Shown here: in pieces, positions 7,773 to 15,054 of the stretch | Position numbering within the stretch: the first letter of the stretch is position 1 | Layout: every line of letters starts with the position of its first letter | Assembly (NCBI GenBank): GCA_019636845.1 | Contig: JAHBWV010000002.1 | Coordinates: forward strand, 1 to 35,654 | Length of the DNA: 35,654 nucleotides | Origin: Phycisphaeraceae bacterium | Lineage (GTDB): Bacteria; Planctomycetota; Phycisphaerae; Phycisphaerales; UBA1924 | Direction: 5' to 3' | Program-made: the position numbers and the translations under genes | The notes under the pieces: model-generated | What the model saw: the letters and a program-made list of their open reading frames with translations, nothing else | Databases searched by the model: none | Told to the model about the DNA's origin: nothing

Positions 7773-9212
7773 ATGCACAAGTTGATGATTCACAGATATT
7801 TACGCTTCTCTATGGCGGTGTGGACGATTGCTCTCGGGTTGTCCGTCTTGGGCGCGACATGGGCGCGGGGGCAGGATGCGCCCGCAGATTCGGGTGTGTC
7901 CTCGGTGCCGATCCCGGAGACGCCGGTCGGGGAGCAGTTGCGGTGGCTGCTCTCGGTCTTCTCCGGCGCGCCCGCGGAGGTGGAGGAAGTGGGGGGGGTG
8001 GCCGGCGTGGGGGGGCGTCTTGCGGATTCGTTCAAGGAGGCGATTGCGCCCGAGGTTCTGGCCCGCCAGCTTCAGATGGTGACCACGTCGATCCTCGAGG
8101 GTGGGCCGACGGTGCTGGAATCAATCGGTCCGGGGATGGATGCGCACTCGATCTCCGGACGCCTGCGGTCGGAGGCGAACGGGGTGGTGCTGGCGTTTCG
8201 ATTGGCGGTCGATCCCGAGACGGGGTTGATCACGATGATGTCGAACCGGGTGATTCCGGGGAGCGGGAAGGACGCCGCGGCTTCGTGGGAGGTGCTGTCG
8301 GAGCGCGTCGGCGCGTTGCGGGGGACGGCGAACCTGTACGTGGCTCGTGTCGAGCCGGATGGGTCGCTCGCGCCGCTGGCGTCGGTGAACCCGGGGGCGC
8401 GACTGGCGATCGGCTCGACGTTCAAGTTGTATGTGCTGGGCGCGCTGGCGGAAGAGGTGCGGGACGGGCGGCGGCGTTGGGATGAGCCGCTGGCGATCCG
8501 CGATGCGTGGAAGTCGCTGCCGAGCGGGGAGATGCAGCTCGACCCCGAGGGGACGGAGCACCCGCTCTCGGAGCACGCGCTGAAGATGATCTCGATCTCG
8601 GACAACACGGCGACCGACCACCTGGTGCTGCTGCTGGGGCGAGAGCGTGTCGAGGCGTTCATGGTCGGGCTGAACGGCGACCCCGCGCGGAACACCCCCC
8701 TTCTCACGACGCGCGACATGTTCGCGATGAAACTCGGGGCGGATCGCACGCTGGCCGATCGCTACATCGCGTCGGATGTCGCGGCCCGGCGCGCCATGCT
8801 CGCCGAGGGGGGAGAGGTGGGGAGCGCGGTGCCGAGCATGATCGCGGCGGCGATGTGGAAGGCCCCGGCGTGGATCGACACGCTGGAGTGGTTCGCGACG
8901 GCGGAAGAGTGTGGGCGATTGATCGTGGCGGTGGATGCACTCTCAAAGACGCCGCAGAACGAGCCGGTCTCGAAGGCGTTGCGGGCCAATCCCGGGATCC
9001 CGTTCGACCGGTCGATCTGGAGTTCCATCGCCTACAAGGGCGGGTCGGAGCCGGGGGTGCTGAACCTGACGTGGCTGGTGGACCGGGCGGATGGGGCGCG
9101 GTTTGTGCTGTCGGTGGGGTGGAACGACCCGAAGGCGGAGGTCGATCTGAACACGCTGATCGACCTTGCGGGGCAAGGGTTCGGGCTGCTGGCGAAGGTG
9201 CCGTCGGAGTAG
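7773..9212 (+). CDS. Secreted serine hydrolase, class A beta-lactamase-like with N-terminal ORF12-type domain
   Basis: A 479-residue exported protein. A signal peptide occupies residues 1-34 (hydrophobic AVWTIALGLSVLGA, then ARGQDA). Residues about 50-165 resemble the N-terminal domain seen in front of beta-lactamase folds such as the clavulanate-cluster ORF12 protein (TPVGEQLRWLL, then a helical stretch). The C-terminal part has all three penicillin-recognising motifs: S215-T-F-K218, S276-D-N278 and K422-G-G424. That makes it a serine hydrolase, but a beta-lactamase, a peptidase or an esterase are all possible. Start choice is soft: ATG 7773 has only a weak ribosome-binding site (GGGGCC), and ATG 7785 or 7812 would keep the signal peptide. 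It is divergent from the ketosynthase operon across 232 bases. A TACATT word at 7699-7704 may be its -10 box. Confidence 0.85.
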   Translation: MHKLMIHRYLRFSMAVWTIALGLSVLGATWARGQDAPADSGVSSVPIPETPVGEQLRWLLSVFSGAPAEVEEVGGVAGVGGRLADSFKEAIAPEVLARQLQMVTTSILEGGPTVLESIGPGMDAHSISGRLRSEANGVVLAFRLAVDPETGLITMMSNRVIPGSGKDAAASWEVLSERVGALRGTANLYVARVEPDGSLAPLASVNPGARLAIGSTFKLYVLGALAEEVRDGRRRWDEPLAIRDAWKSLPSGEMQLDPEGTEHPLSEHALKMISISDNTATDHLVLLLGRERVEAFMVGLNGDPARNTPLLTTRDMFAMKLGADRTLADRYIASDVAARRAMLAEGGEVGSAVPSMIAAAMWKAPAWIDTLEWFATAEECGRLIVAVDALSKTPQNEPVSKALRANPGIPFDRSIWSSIAYKGGSEPGVLNLTWLVDRADGARFVLSVGWNDPKAEVDLNTLIDLAGQGFGLLAKVPSE

Positions 9213-9377
9213 GAATTCCGTGAAGCCGATGAACTGCTGGTGTCCGCCGTGTTTCACGCTGGTCGATGGCGGGGCGACCCGGAGATGATGAGGAAGTTCA
9301 AGAGAGAGAGGGCCGGCTGGGTCCCCACCCAGGATCTCTGGCCCCGAAGCCCTTGACACGACGATAATCCTCTCAAC

Positions 9378-9995
9378 GTGCGCTTCCGCATCACCACCAC
9401 CGTTGCGCCCATACTCGATCCCGGCTGGCTCTTCCTGCTCGCCGGAGTGACCATCATCGGCGCGACCATGCTGATCCCTGCCGCGGACGATCTGGCGGAG
9501 GCACGCTGGCAGCGCGAGCGGGCCCTGACCCAGGAGCGGCGCAGGCAGGAGCGTCTGGAGAACTACCAGAGGTATCTGGATGCTCTGGAGCGTGGGAATC
9601 CGCGCTTGGCCCTCTCGCTGGCGGCTTCGGAACTGAACATGATCCCCGTCGATCGCGACCCCCTCCCCGGCATGCCCCGCGGCATGGCGGACAGCGCGAC
9701 GATCTTCAACGCCCTGGAGCCGCCCCCGATCATCTGGGCGGAGCGCCCCCTGCCTGATTCCATCCTCTATAGATGGACCACGAACGATGCGAAGCGTCTG
9801 TGGCTGATCGCGGGGGGCGCGCTGGCGTGCTTCTGCGGGTTGCTGCCGGCATCGCGCCCGAGGCGGGAGTTGGACGCGAGCGGGTCCGGGGCGGGGAGTC
9901 GGTCCGGGCGGCGGGCGGGGGCGCAGGTTGAGACCAAGCCCGATGTCGGTGGCGGGGCGGCTTCGCGCCGGCGACCCTCGAACAATGCCGCATGA
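9378..9995 (+). CDS. Unknown two-helix membrane protein upstream of rnpA
   Basis: A 205-residue protein not recognised. An N-terminal hydrophobic helix (about 14-35, PGWLFLLAGVTIIGATMLI) is followed by a charged helical stretch rich in Arg, Glu and Gln (ARWQRERALTQERRRQERLE) that could form a coiled coil, then a mainly extracytoplasmic or soluble middle part, a second hydrophobic helix (about 143-158, LWLIAGGALACFCGLL) and a disordered Ser/Gly/Arg-rich tail. The start is a GTG at 9378; no better start lies upstream. Its last codons overlap the rnpA start in an ATGA arrangement, so the two are likely translated together. The place is normally held by rpmH, so a conserved link to the rnpA-yidD block would be informative. 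Confidence 0.75.
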   Translation: MRFRITTTVAPILDPGWLFLLAGVTIIGATMLIPAADDLAEARWQRERALTQERRRQERLENYQRYLDALERGNPRLALSLAASELNMIPVDRDPLPGMPRGMADSATIFNALEPPPIIWAERPLPDSILYRWTTNDAKRLWLIAGGALACFCGLLPASRPRRELDASGSGAGSRSGRRAGAQVETKPDVGGGAASRRRPSNNAA

Positions 9996-10435
9996 GCGGC
10001 GGCCCAACTTCGCGTGACCCTTCGGCGGCCGGACCAGTCGGCGGGCTCAAGTTGCGCCGGAGTCAGCGGCTGTCGAAGGCGAACGACTTTCGCGCGATTC
10101 TGCGCGGGAAGCTCTCGAAGCCCGCAGGGCCTCTGGTGGTCTATGCGCGGGCGAGCGAGGCGGGGAGCCATCGGATCGGGCTCTCGGTGGGGAGGCGGGT
10201 GGGGAACGCGGTGGTGCGCAATCGCGTGAAGCGCCTGCTCCGAGAGGCGTTCCGGCATGTCCAGCACACGATGCCGCGGACGCGCGCGGGGCTCGCGCTC
10301 GACCTGGTGATCACGGTGCGCCCGCACACGATGCTGGAGCGCGTCGAGTATGAACGGCTGCTGCTGCAGGCGGGGGCGAAGCTGGTCTCAGAGATCGACC
10401 GGCGGGTCGCTCGATCGGAAGGGCGCGATGGGTGA
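9992..10435 (+). CDS. rnpA: Ribonuclease P protein component
   Basis: A 147-residue protein subunit of RNase P, which binds the RNase P RNA and helps remove 5' leaders from tRNA precursors. The family core is clear: [19 protein letters not shown] near the N-terminus, then [28 protein letters not shown], which contains the RNR signature helix. It carries about 18 extra residues in front of the core. Its ATG overlaps the stop of the preceding membrane protein gene by four bases, and its 3' end overlaps yidD by eight bases, so all three are coupled. The rpmH gene usually found just upstream is not in this window. Confidence 0.95.
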   Translation: MSGGPTSRDPSAAGPVGGLKLRRSQRLSKANDFRAILRGKLSKPAGPLVVYARASEAGSHRIGLSVGRRVGNAVVRNRVKRLLREAFRHVQHTMPRTRAGLALDLVITVRPHTMLERVEYERLLLQAGAKLVSEIDRRVARSEGRDG

Positions 10436-10724
10436 TCGCCCGCCGTGGACGGTCGGGATGAGGCGGCTGGCGATTCTGCCGCTGGAGGGTGTGATCTGGA
10501 TCTATCGGGTCACGCTCTCGCCGCTGATCGGGAGGCAGTGTCGGTTCGAGCCGACGTGCAGCCGCTATGGGCTGGAGGCGTTGCAGGAGCACGGGCCTCT
10601 GCGCGGATCGGTGATGACGGCGAGGCGGCTGCTGCGGTGCCACCCGTTTGCGAAGGGTGGGTACGACCCGGTGCCTCCACATTCGGAGAGATCGGGACGT
10701 GGGACGGGCGGGCCCGGGGTGTGA
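10428..10724 (+). CDS. yidD: Membrane protein insertion efficiency factor YidD
   Basis: A 98-residue YidD protein, a small membrane-associated factor thought to assist YidC-dependent insertion of membrane proteins. It shows the diagnostic order: an N-terminal amphipathic/hydrophobic stretch ([22 protein letters not shown]), then [16 protein letters not shown], then [18 protein letters not shown]. The start at ATG 10428 overlaps the end of rnpA by eight bases, the normal arrangement for this pair. The usual downstream partner yidC is absent; a TetR regulator gene follows after about 100 bases. Confidence 0.95.
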   Translation: MGDRPPWTVGMRRLAILPLEGVIWIYRVTLSPLIGRQCRFEPTCSRYGLEALQEHGPLRGSVMTARRLLRCHPFAKGGYDPVPPHSERSGRGTGGPGV

Positions 10725-10753
10725 GTCGCTTGGGGCATAAGTCTTGGAAGGGT

Positions 10754-10776
10754 GAGTGTTCTGCTGGTAAGCACTC
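10754..10776. promoter_or_regulatory. Possible TetR operator (GAGTG/CACTC inverted repeat)
   Basis: An imperfect inverted repeat with arms GAGTGTT and AGCACTC separated by nine bases lies 47 bases before the TetR start. TetR proteins often repress their own promoter through such dyads. No convincing -35/-10 pair was found around it, so this is a weak proposal. Confidence 0.3.
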
Positions 10777-10823
10777 GCTAAACTCCATGCAGCACTGAGG
10801 TAGGGTGGATTCTGGAGGGTCCG

Positions 10824-11519
10824 ATGAGCCGACTGCCCGCGGCAAAGCGACGTGAGCAGCTTCTGGATGCCGCACTCGATCTCTTCGCCCGGCACGGGTA
10901 CGCGCGGGCGACGACGTCGGAGCTTGCGAAGGCCGCGGGCGTGACGGAGCCGATCATCTACCGCCACTTCTCTTCGAAGAAGGATCTGTTCATCGCGCTG
11001 GTGGAGCGGACGGGTGAGCAGACGCTGGAGCAGTGGGCCCAGGATCTGAAGACCGCGCCCGACCCGGGGGAGCGGCTGCGTCGGATCATCGGCGACAACC
11101 CGATGGTCTCGGCGCGCGGGCGGATCGCGTATCGCGTGCTGCTCCAGTCGATCACGGAATCGGATGACGAGCAGATCCGTGCGGCGGTGAGCAACCACAT
11201 CCGGTCGGTGCACGCGTTCCTCGTGAAAGAGGTGATGCGCGCGCAGGAGGGTCATCGCGTCACGGGTCGGTACTCGGCGGAGATCCTGGCGTGGCTGTTG
11301 ATCCACATCGGGATGGGATACGGCGTGGTGACCGCGCTCGGCGTTGAACGCCACGGGTTCGACGAGTCGGGCGCGCACGTGCAGGAGATCATCACGCGCC
11401 TCCTGGTCGGCAAGGGCGAGAGCAGGCCCGGCGAGAGCAGGCCCGGCGAGAACAAGCTCGGTGAGAACAAGTCCGGTGAGAACAGGGATGCGCCGAAGTC
11501 CGATCCGCCGAAGGTGTGA
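10824..11519 (+). CDS. TetR/AcrR family transcriptional regulator with repetitive C-terminal tail
   Basis: A 231-residue one-component regulator. The N-terminal DNA-binding domain is typical: REQLLDAALDLFARHGY, then TTSELAKAAGVTEPIIYRHF and SSKKDLFIALVE. The ligand-binding domain (about 55-190) has no recognisable ligand signature. The final part is unusual: about five near-perfect five-residue units of the form GE(S/N)(R/K)x, encoded by a 15-base tandem repeat, make a hydrophilic tail. GGAGGG at 10814-10819 sets the start at ATG 10824. Target genes are unknown; its own upstream region holds an inverted repeat, and the DUF2314-type gene 84 bases downstream could be co-transcribed. Confidence 0.9.
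   Translation: MSRLPAAKRREQLLDAALDLFARHGYARATTSELAKAAGVTEPIIYRHFSSKKDLFIALVERTGEQTLEQWAQDLKTAPDPGERLRRIIGDNPMVSARGRIAYRVLLQSITESDDEQIRAAVSNHIRSVHAFLVKEVMRAQEGHRVTGRYSAEILAWLLIHIGMGYGVVTALGVERHGFDESGAHVQEIITRLLVGKGESRPGESRPGENKLGENKSGENRDAPKSDPPKV
11415..11487 (+). repeat. 15-bp tandem repeat inside the TetR gene
   Basis: Five consecutive units begin at 11415, 11430, 11445, 11460 and 11475. The first two are identical (GGCGAGAGCAGGCCC); the next two are variants built on GG(C/T)GAGAACAAG, and the last is partial. The period is a multiple of three, so copy-number change would lengthen or shorten the protein tail without a frameshift. Confidence 0.9.
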
Positions 11520-11603
11520 GGGGGGAGTGCACTCGTTGGCGGCGTGTGCGTGGCTTGTGCATCAACTACGAGAATCCACTCTGGACTTTGCGGGAGGTGC
11601 TGC

Positions 11604-12974
11604 ATGAACGGGTTCGACCGAGACTTTCCGAGCGTTGGTGCGGTGCTGTGGAAGGGCCGCGCGTTGTCGATGGATGACATCGGCTCTGTGGAGAAGAGGG
11701 GGGTGCGCCTGTTGCCGGGGCGCGTTGGGCCTGAGGGGGTCGGGTCCGCCGACATGGATTGGTCTCTGCTCTTGACGCACCCTCACTGGGGCGAGGCGGA
11801 TGTGTCGATGATGCGTACGCCAACGCTGCCGCCTCAGCTCGTGATCGATCTGACGCCTGGAATGACCGGGGGAGACCGCGCTCTGCTGGCGACCTGCACG
11901 GGCTCGCTGAGCGTCCGGTGTCCTGCCAAGACGCAGCATGTGCTGCGTGACAGGAAGAACATGCTTCGGTTCGTGCACGCTCTGGCCGAGACGATCGCCG
12001 CGACGCCCGGCGTATCGGGCGCCATCGGCGCGGACCACGGCTCGGAGCAGTTCTGGTCGCTCGACGCGCTCCGAGACGAGATGGCCCACGATGCGGACCT
12101 GGATGTCCAGCACCTGTTCATCATCCACGCGGTCGAGGGCAAGAAGCCGGAAACCTCCGACTGGGTGCACACGCACGGGTTGGACAAGGTCGGGGGCTTC
12201 GACTTTGACATCCTTGCTCCATCGCAAGAGATGCTGGGCGCCATGGACACCGCCACAAGGGCGCTCGCGTTCTCGGTGATCGAGGGCGAGGTGCGCCCCG
12301 ACACTGCGCGACACACCTTTGCCTATCCGGACGGCGACGTGCGGTTCGTTCCCGTCGGAGAGTTCATGCGCAATGCCGCGCCAGAGCACCGCGCCCTGCG
12401 CGATCTCAGCGAGAACCACGCGGAGAATCGCTCTGTGATCTGCGAGCCCGCACCCGAGGGAAAGAGCGTGCGCGGCATGCTCTCGAAGCTCGGCGGCTCG
12501 CGCCCGAGGCCCGCCCTCGCATTCCAGCGAAAGGAGAGTGACGGGATGGTCTTCGCCTTCTCGAACAAGGCGTCCGAACTGATGGCGGCCCGCGCTGTTG
12601 CGACGCTCCCGGTTCTCCGCGCGTTCATGGAGGAGTTCGGCGACCTTATCAACCCCGGTCCGGATCTGCAGGGATTGGGCGTGCTCATGAAGATGGGGTA
12701 CAAGGTGGACGACGCGGATTCGGATACCGATCGGGAGCACATGTGGTTCGAGGTGCACGGTGTCGGCGAGCGGACCGTCGACGCGACGCTGCTCAACCAG
12801 CCGCACGGAATCGCCGGGATGAATCAGGGAGATCGTGCCGAGCACCCGATCGAGCTGCTCACCGAGTGGTCGATCATGACGCCGGGGGGCGCGATCACCC
12901 CCCAGTCGCTCGGGCACATCCGCACGATTCGGCGGAACAAGGACAAAGTCCTTGCGTTCCTGAGGCGCGGATGA
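11604..12974 (+). CDS. DUF2314-type domain protein (DUF4026-like)
   Basis: A 456-residue cytoplasmic protein of unknown function. The C-terminal quarter matches the style of DUF2314: E-H-M-W-F-E-V-H-G, then a short insert, GIAGMNQGDRAEHPIELLTEW and a terminal basic segment. The middle contains WVHTHGLDKVGGFDFDIL, a His-rich sequence typical of the associated DUF4026-like N-terminal region. No signal peptide or membrane helix is present. The ATG at 11604 is preceded by GGAGG at 11593-11597; the upstream in-frame ATG at 11544 would add a Cys-rich, implausible leader. It follows the TetR gene by 84 bases on the same strand and converges with mddA. The family assignment is from recognition of short motifs only. 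Confidence 0.72.
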   Translation: MNGFDRDFPSVGAVLWKGRALSMDDIGSVEKRGVRLLPGRVGPEGVGSADMDWSLLLTHPHWGEADVSMMRTPTLPPQLVIDLTPGMTGGDRALLATCTGSLSVRCPAKTQHVLRDRKNMLRFVHALAETIAATPGVSGAIGADHGSEQFWSLDALRDEMAHDADLDVQHLFIIHAVEGKKPETSDWVHTHGLDKVGGFDFDILAPSQEMLGAMDTATRALAFSVIEGEVRPDTARHTFAYPDGDVRFVPVGEFMRNAAPEHRALRDLSENHAENRSVICEPAPEGKSVRGMLSKLGGSRPRPALAFQRKESDGMVFAFSNKASELMAARAVATLPVLRAFMEEFGDLINPGPDLQGLGVLMKMGYKVDDADSDTDREHMWFEVHGVGERTVDATLLNQPHGIAGMNQGDRAEHPIELLTEWSIMTPGGAITPQSLGHIRTIRRNKDKVLAFLRRG

Positions 12975-13022
12975 GTCGCAAGTCCGGCGAACGGTTCTCC
13001 GGCACCCTGCACAACGTGCGTG

Positions 13023-13898
13023 TCATCGCGTCGTGGCCCGGCGTCGGGCCACCGGGAGCGGAATGAACCCACGGACGCGTCGGCGGTACGCGCCGTACTC
13101 CTCGGGGTGCTCGGCCATCAGCCCGCGCTCCTCGATCCATACCCCGAAGAAGATGTACCCCGTGGTGAGCAGCGCGAACATCAGATGCCCCGCCGTCATC
13201 ACGGGTGTGGCCCAGAAGGCGATGAGGAAGCCGACCATGAGCGGGTGGCGCACGAGGCGATAGAGACCGACGAGCCGGAAGCCCACGGGGCGATAGGGTC
13301 GGCCGGCAAGACGGAACCAGACCTGCCGGAGCCCGAAGAGATCGAAGTGGCTCACCATGAACGAAGCGATCAGCACGGTCGCCCACCCGACGAGCGAGAG
13401 TGCCTGAAGGCCCATCGCAAGAGCCGCGTGATCCACCTGCCAGATCACCTGCGGCAGCGGTCGCCACTGCCAGAAGAGAAGCCCGAGGATCGCGCTCGCC
13501 GCGAGGACGAAGGTGCTCCGCTCGATCGAAGGCGGGATGATCCTCGTCCACCACGCCTTGAACCACTTCCGCGCCATGATGGTGTGCTGGACGACAAAGA
13601 GCACGAGGATGCCGCCGTTGACGATGAGCGCCTCCATGAAGGGGGCCGCGGCTCCGGAATCGATCGACTTGGGAACCAGCCAGTTTCCCACGAACCCGAT
13701 GGCGTACAGGATCGCGCCGAGGAACGCGCCATAGGCGAGCGCGCCGTACGCGAAGAGGGCGATGCCGGCGGCCGAGAAGGGCTTGTCGATGGCACGGCCG
13801 GAGTCGCGATCACGGATGGAGAAGAGCCGGTGCATGGGGCACGCGCTCTCACGATGGAGTGTGCCGGAGACTGCTGGGGCGTTCGATGGGGTGGTCAT
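13023..13898 (-). CDS. mddA: Methanethiol S-methyltransferase, MddA family (NnrU/ICMT-like)
   Basis: A 291-residue integral membrane protein that probably methylates methanethiol with S-adenosylmethionine to give dimethyl sulfide. Family hallmarks are dense: ALFAYGALAYGAFLGAILYAIGFVGNWLVPKSID, VQHTIMARKWFKAWWTRIIP, ERSTFVLAASAILGLLFWQW, HFDLFGLRQVW, then GLYRLVRHPLMVGFLIAFWATP and a terminal EERGLMAEHPEEYGAYRRRV. The RHP and E-x-x-L segments form the isoprenylcysteine-methyltransferase-like binding site. About six membrane segments are visible. The ATG at 13898 is preceded by AAGGAAG in good position; an internal Met near residue 22 would remove only a soluble leader. A small gene lies 13 bases upstream on the same strand and a TetR gene is divergent, suggesting local control. 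A related NnrU-like methyltransferase with another substrate is possible. Confidence 0.82.
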   Translation of the reverse strand: MTTPSNAPAVSGTLHRESACPMHRLFSIRDRDSGRAIDKPFSAAGIALFAYGALAYGAFLGAILYAIGFVGNWLVPKSIDSGAAAPFMEALIVNGGILVLFVVQHTIMARKWFKAWWTRIIPPSIERSTFVLAASAILGLLFWQWRPLPQVIWQVDHAALAMGLQALSLVGWATVLIASFMVSHFDLFGLRQVWFRLAGRPYRPVGFRLVGLYRLVRHPLMVGFLIAFWATPVMTAGHLMFALLTTGYIFFGVWIEERGLMAEHPEEYGAYRRRVRGFIPLPVARRRATTR

Positions 13899-13911
13899 AT
13901 CACTTCCTTTC

Positions 13912-14154
13912 TCAGTTGGTGCTCGCTGACAGGTCGGGTGTGTTGTGCTTGGTGAGCAGCGCCGCGCTGCGGTGGTGCACCGCAAGGCGCGTCTCGAGGC
14001 CGGATCTGGCCGCGATGGCGCGGAGGGTGTCCACCGCGTCCCAATCAGAGAGGAACGCCAGGACAGGGCCGGACCCGGAGCGGGCCAGCCGGAGCGCCCT
14101 CGCCGCGTTCTTGACAACAAGGGGTCGATCGGATGATGTATGCTGTGGTTTCAT
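13912..14154 (-). CDS. Small hypothetical protein upstream of mddA
   Basis: An 80-residue frame with a plausible globular sequence (a segment GPVLAFLSDWDAVDTLRAI followed by ETRLAVHHRSAALL) but no family I recognise. It ends 13 bases before the mddA start on the same strand. The ATG at 14154 is chosen because a longer version would run into the divergent TetR gene; GAAGAG upstream is a weak ribosome-binding site. A -35/-10-like pair lies about 45-75 bases upstream. No signal or membrane helix is evident. It may be a short co-regulated protein or a chance frame. Confidence 0.5.
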   Translation of the reverse strand: MKPQHTSSDRPLVVKNAARALRLARSGSGPVLAFLSDWDAVDTLRAIAARSGLETRLAVHHRSAALLTKHNTPDLSASTN

Positions 14155-14199
14155 GGCGGTTCTCTTCGAGGACAGCGCCCGCGCGTTGTGCTCGTGAGA

Positions 14200-14227
14200 A
14201 ACATAAACTCCGGCGTCGGAAAGCCAA
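14200..14227 (-). promoter_or_regulatory. Possible promoter for the small gene and mddA
   Basis: On the minus strand TTGGCT (14227-14222) and TATGTT (14205-14200) are separated by 16 bases, a fair match to a housekeeping-type promoter, and point toward the small gene and mddA. The divergent TetR gene starts at 14291. Two copies of GTACAC (in AAGTACACTC near 14227 and GGGTACACCA near 14260) lie in the same gap and could be part of an operator. Confidence 0.35.
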
Positions 14228-14290
14228 GTACACTCTCGGTCCACCAGAGGTTGACTCCGGGTACACCACATTCCGTCCGCGGAGGCACCC

Positions 14291-14878
14291 ATGACGCAGG
14301 TTCCCACTCGCGAGAGACTGCTGGACGCGGCCGGAGATCTCTTCTACAAGCACGGATTCCAGGCGGTCGGGCTCGACCAGATCCTCGACACGGTGGGCAT
14401 CACGAAGACCGCCTTCTACAAGCACTTTGCCAGCAAGGACGATCTCATCGTCGCCATCCTCGATCATCGCGACCAGCGCGAGATGGAGGAGTGGATGGCG
14501 TACATCCGCATCAGGGGTCGCGACGACGCCCGCCGACAACTCGAAGCGCTCTTCGAGTTGCTCGACGACTGGTTCAAGAATCCGGAGTTTCGCGGCTGCC
14601 TCTTTCTCAACGCGCTCACGGAGTTCCCCAGCGAGAACGACCCCATCAATCGCGCCGCACGCAAGCACGGCGAGCATCTGGCCGCCGCGGTGATGGAACT
14701 CGCGTCGCACGCGGGTGCCGCCGAACCCGGCGCACTCACCGAGCAGCTGATGCTGCTGGTGACAGGTGCGATCGCGTCCCGCCATCGCGGCGGCGATCTC
14801 GACGCAGCCAAGACGGCGGAGGCCATGGCGAAGGTGTTGATCTCGTCGGCGTGCGGGCCGGCGGCGCGGCGCAGATGA
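14291..14878 (+). CDS. TetR/AcrR family transcriptional regulator divergent from mddA
   Basis: A 195-residue regulator. The DNA-binding domain is standard (RERLLDAAGDLFYKHGF, LDQILDTVGITKTAFYKHF, SKDDLIVAILDHRD), and the C-terminal part (EFRGCLFLNALTEFP, then EQLMLLVTGAIASRH) matches the subgroup that includes small-molecule responsive repressors such as LmrA/YxaF-like proteins. GGAGG at 14281-14285 precedes the ATG. It is divergent from the mddA pair with 136 bases between, so autoregulation and control of the methyltransferase are the simplest hypothesis. No ligand can be named. Confidence 0.92.
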   Translation: MTQVPTRERLLDAAGDLFYKHGFQAVGLDQILDTVGITKTAFYKHFASKDDLIVAILDHRDQREMEEWMAYIRIRGRDDARRQLEALFELLDDWFKNPEFRGCLFLNALTEFPSENDPINRAARKHGEHLAAAVMELASHAGAAEPGALTEQLMLLVTGAIASRHRGGDLDAAKTAEAMAKVLISSACGPAARRR

Positions 14879-14961
14879 GGGAGAGGGCGATGTGGAGGGT
14901 TCCAGATCCCCGCCCTTGCGATCCTCGCCGTAGATCTTCGCGCCGTGGACACAAGTTGCTG

Positions 14962-14991
14962 TTGAGCCGCGGGGTCCGGATTCGCTACACT
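14962..14991 (+). promoter_or_regulatory. Possible promoter of the HAF-repeat gene
   Basis: TTGAGC (14962-14967) and TACACT (14986-14991) are 18 bases apart, followed by CGGG. The distance to the ATG at 15055 leaves a leader of about 55-60 bases. The match is fair but untested. Confidence 0.4.
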
Positions 14992-15054
14992 CGGGTCGAT
15001 CACGCTCGGGCTCTGGAGGACCGCGCGCCGACGAGAAGAGAGAGAGTGCCAGAG

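Noticed and set aside
9317..9332. CTGGGT-CCCC-ACCCAG hairpin as terminator of the serine hydrolase gene
   Set aside because: Only six pairs and no T-tract; the outer matches do not pair in the right order.
9354..9368. TTGACA followed by GATAAT as a promoter for the rnpA block
   Set aside because: The two boxes are only a few bases apart, far from the 16-18 needed.
9213..9377. Search for a short rpmH gene before rnpA
   Set aside because: No L34-like Arg/Lys-rich frame with the KRTxQPS start was found here or just before rnpA.
14155..14307. Longer version of the small gene upstream of mddA
   Set aside because: It would overlap the divergent TetR start and its ribosome-binding site, and adds no recognisable sequence.
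14140..15054. N-terminal extension of the HAF-repeat protein by 305 residues
   Set aside because: It runs through the TetR gene in another frame and lacks a signal peptide; the signal peptide follows the ATG at 15055.
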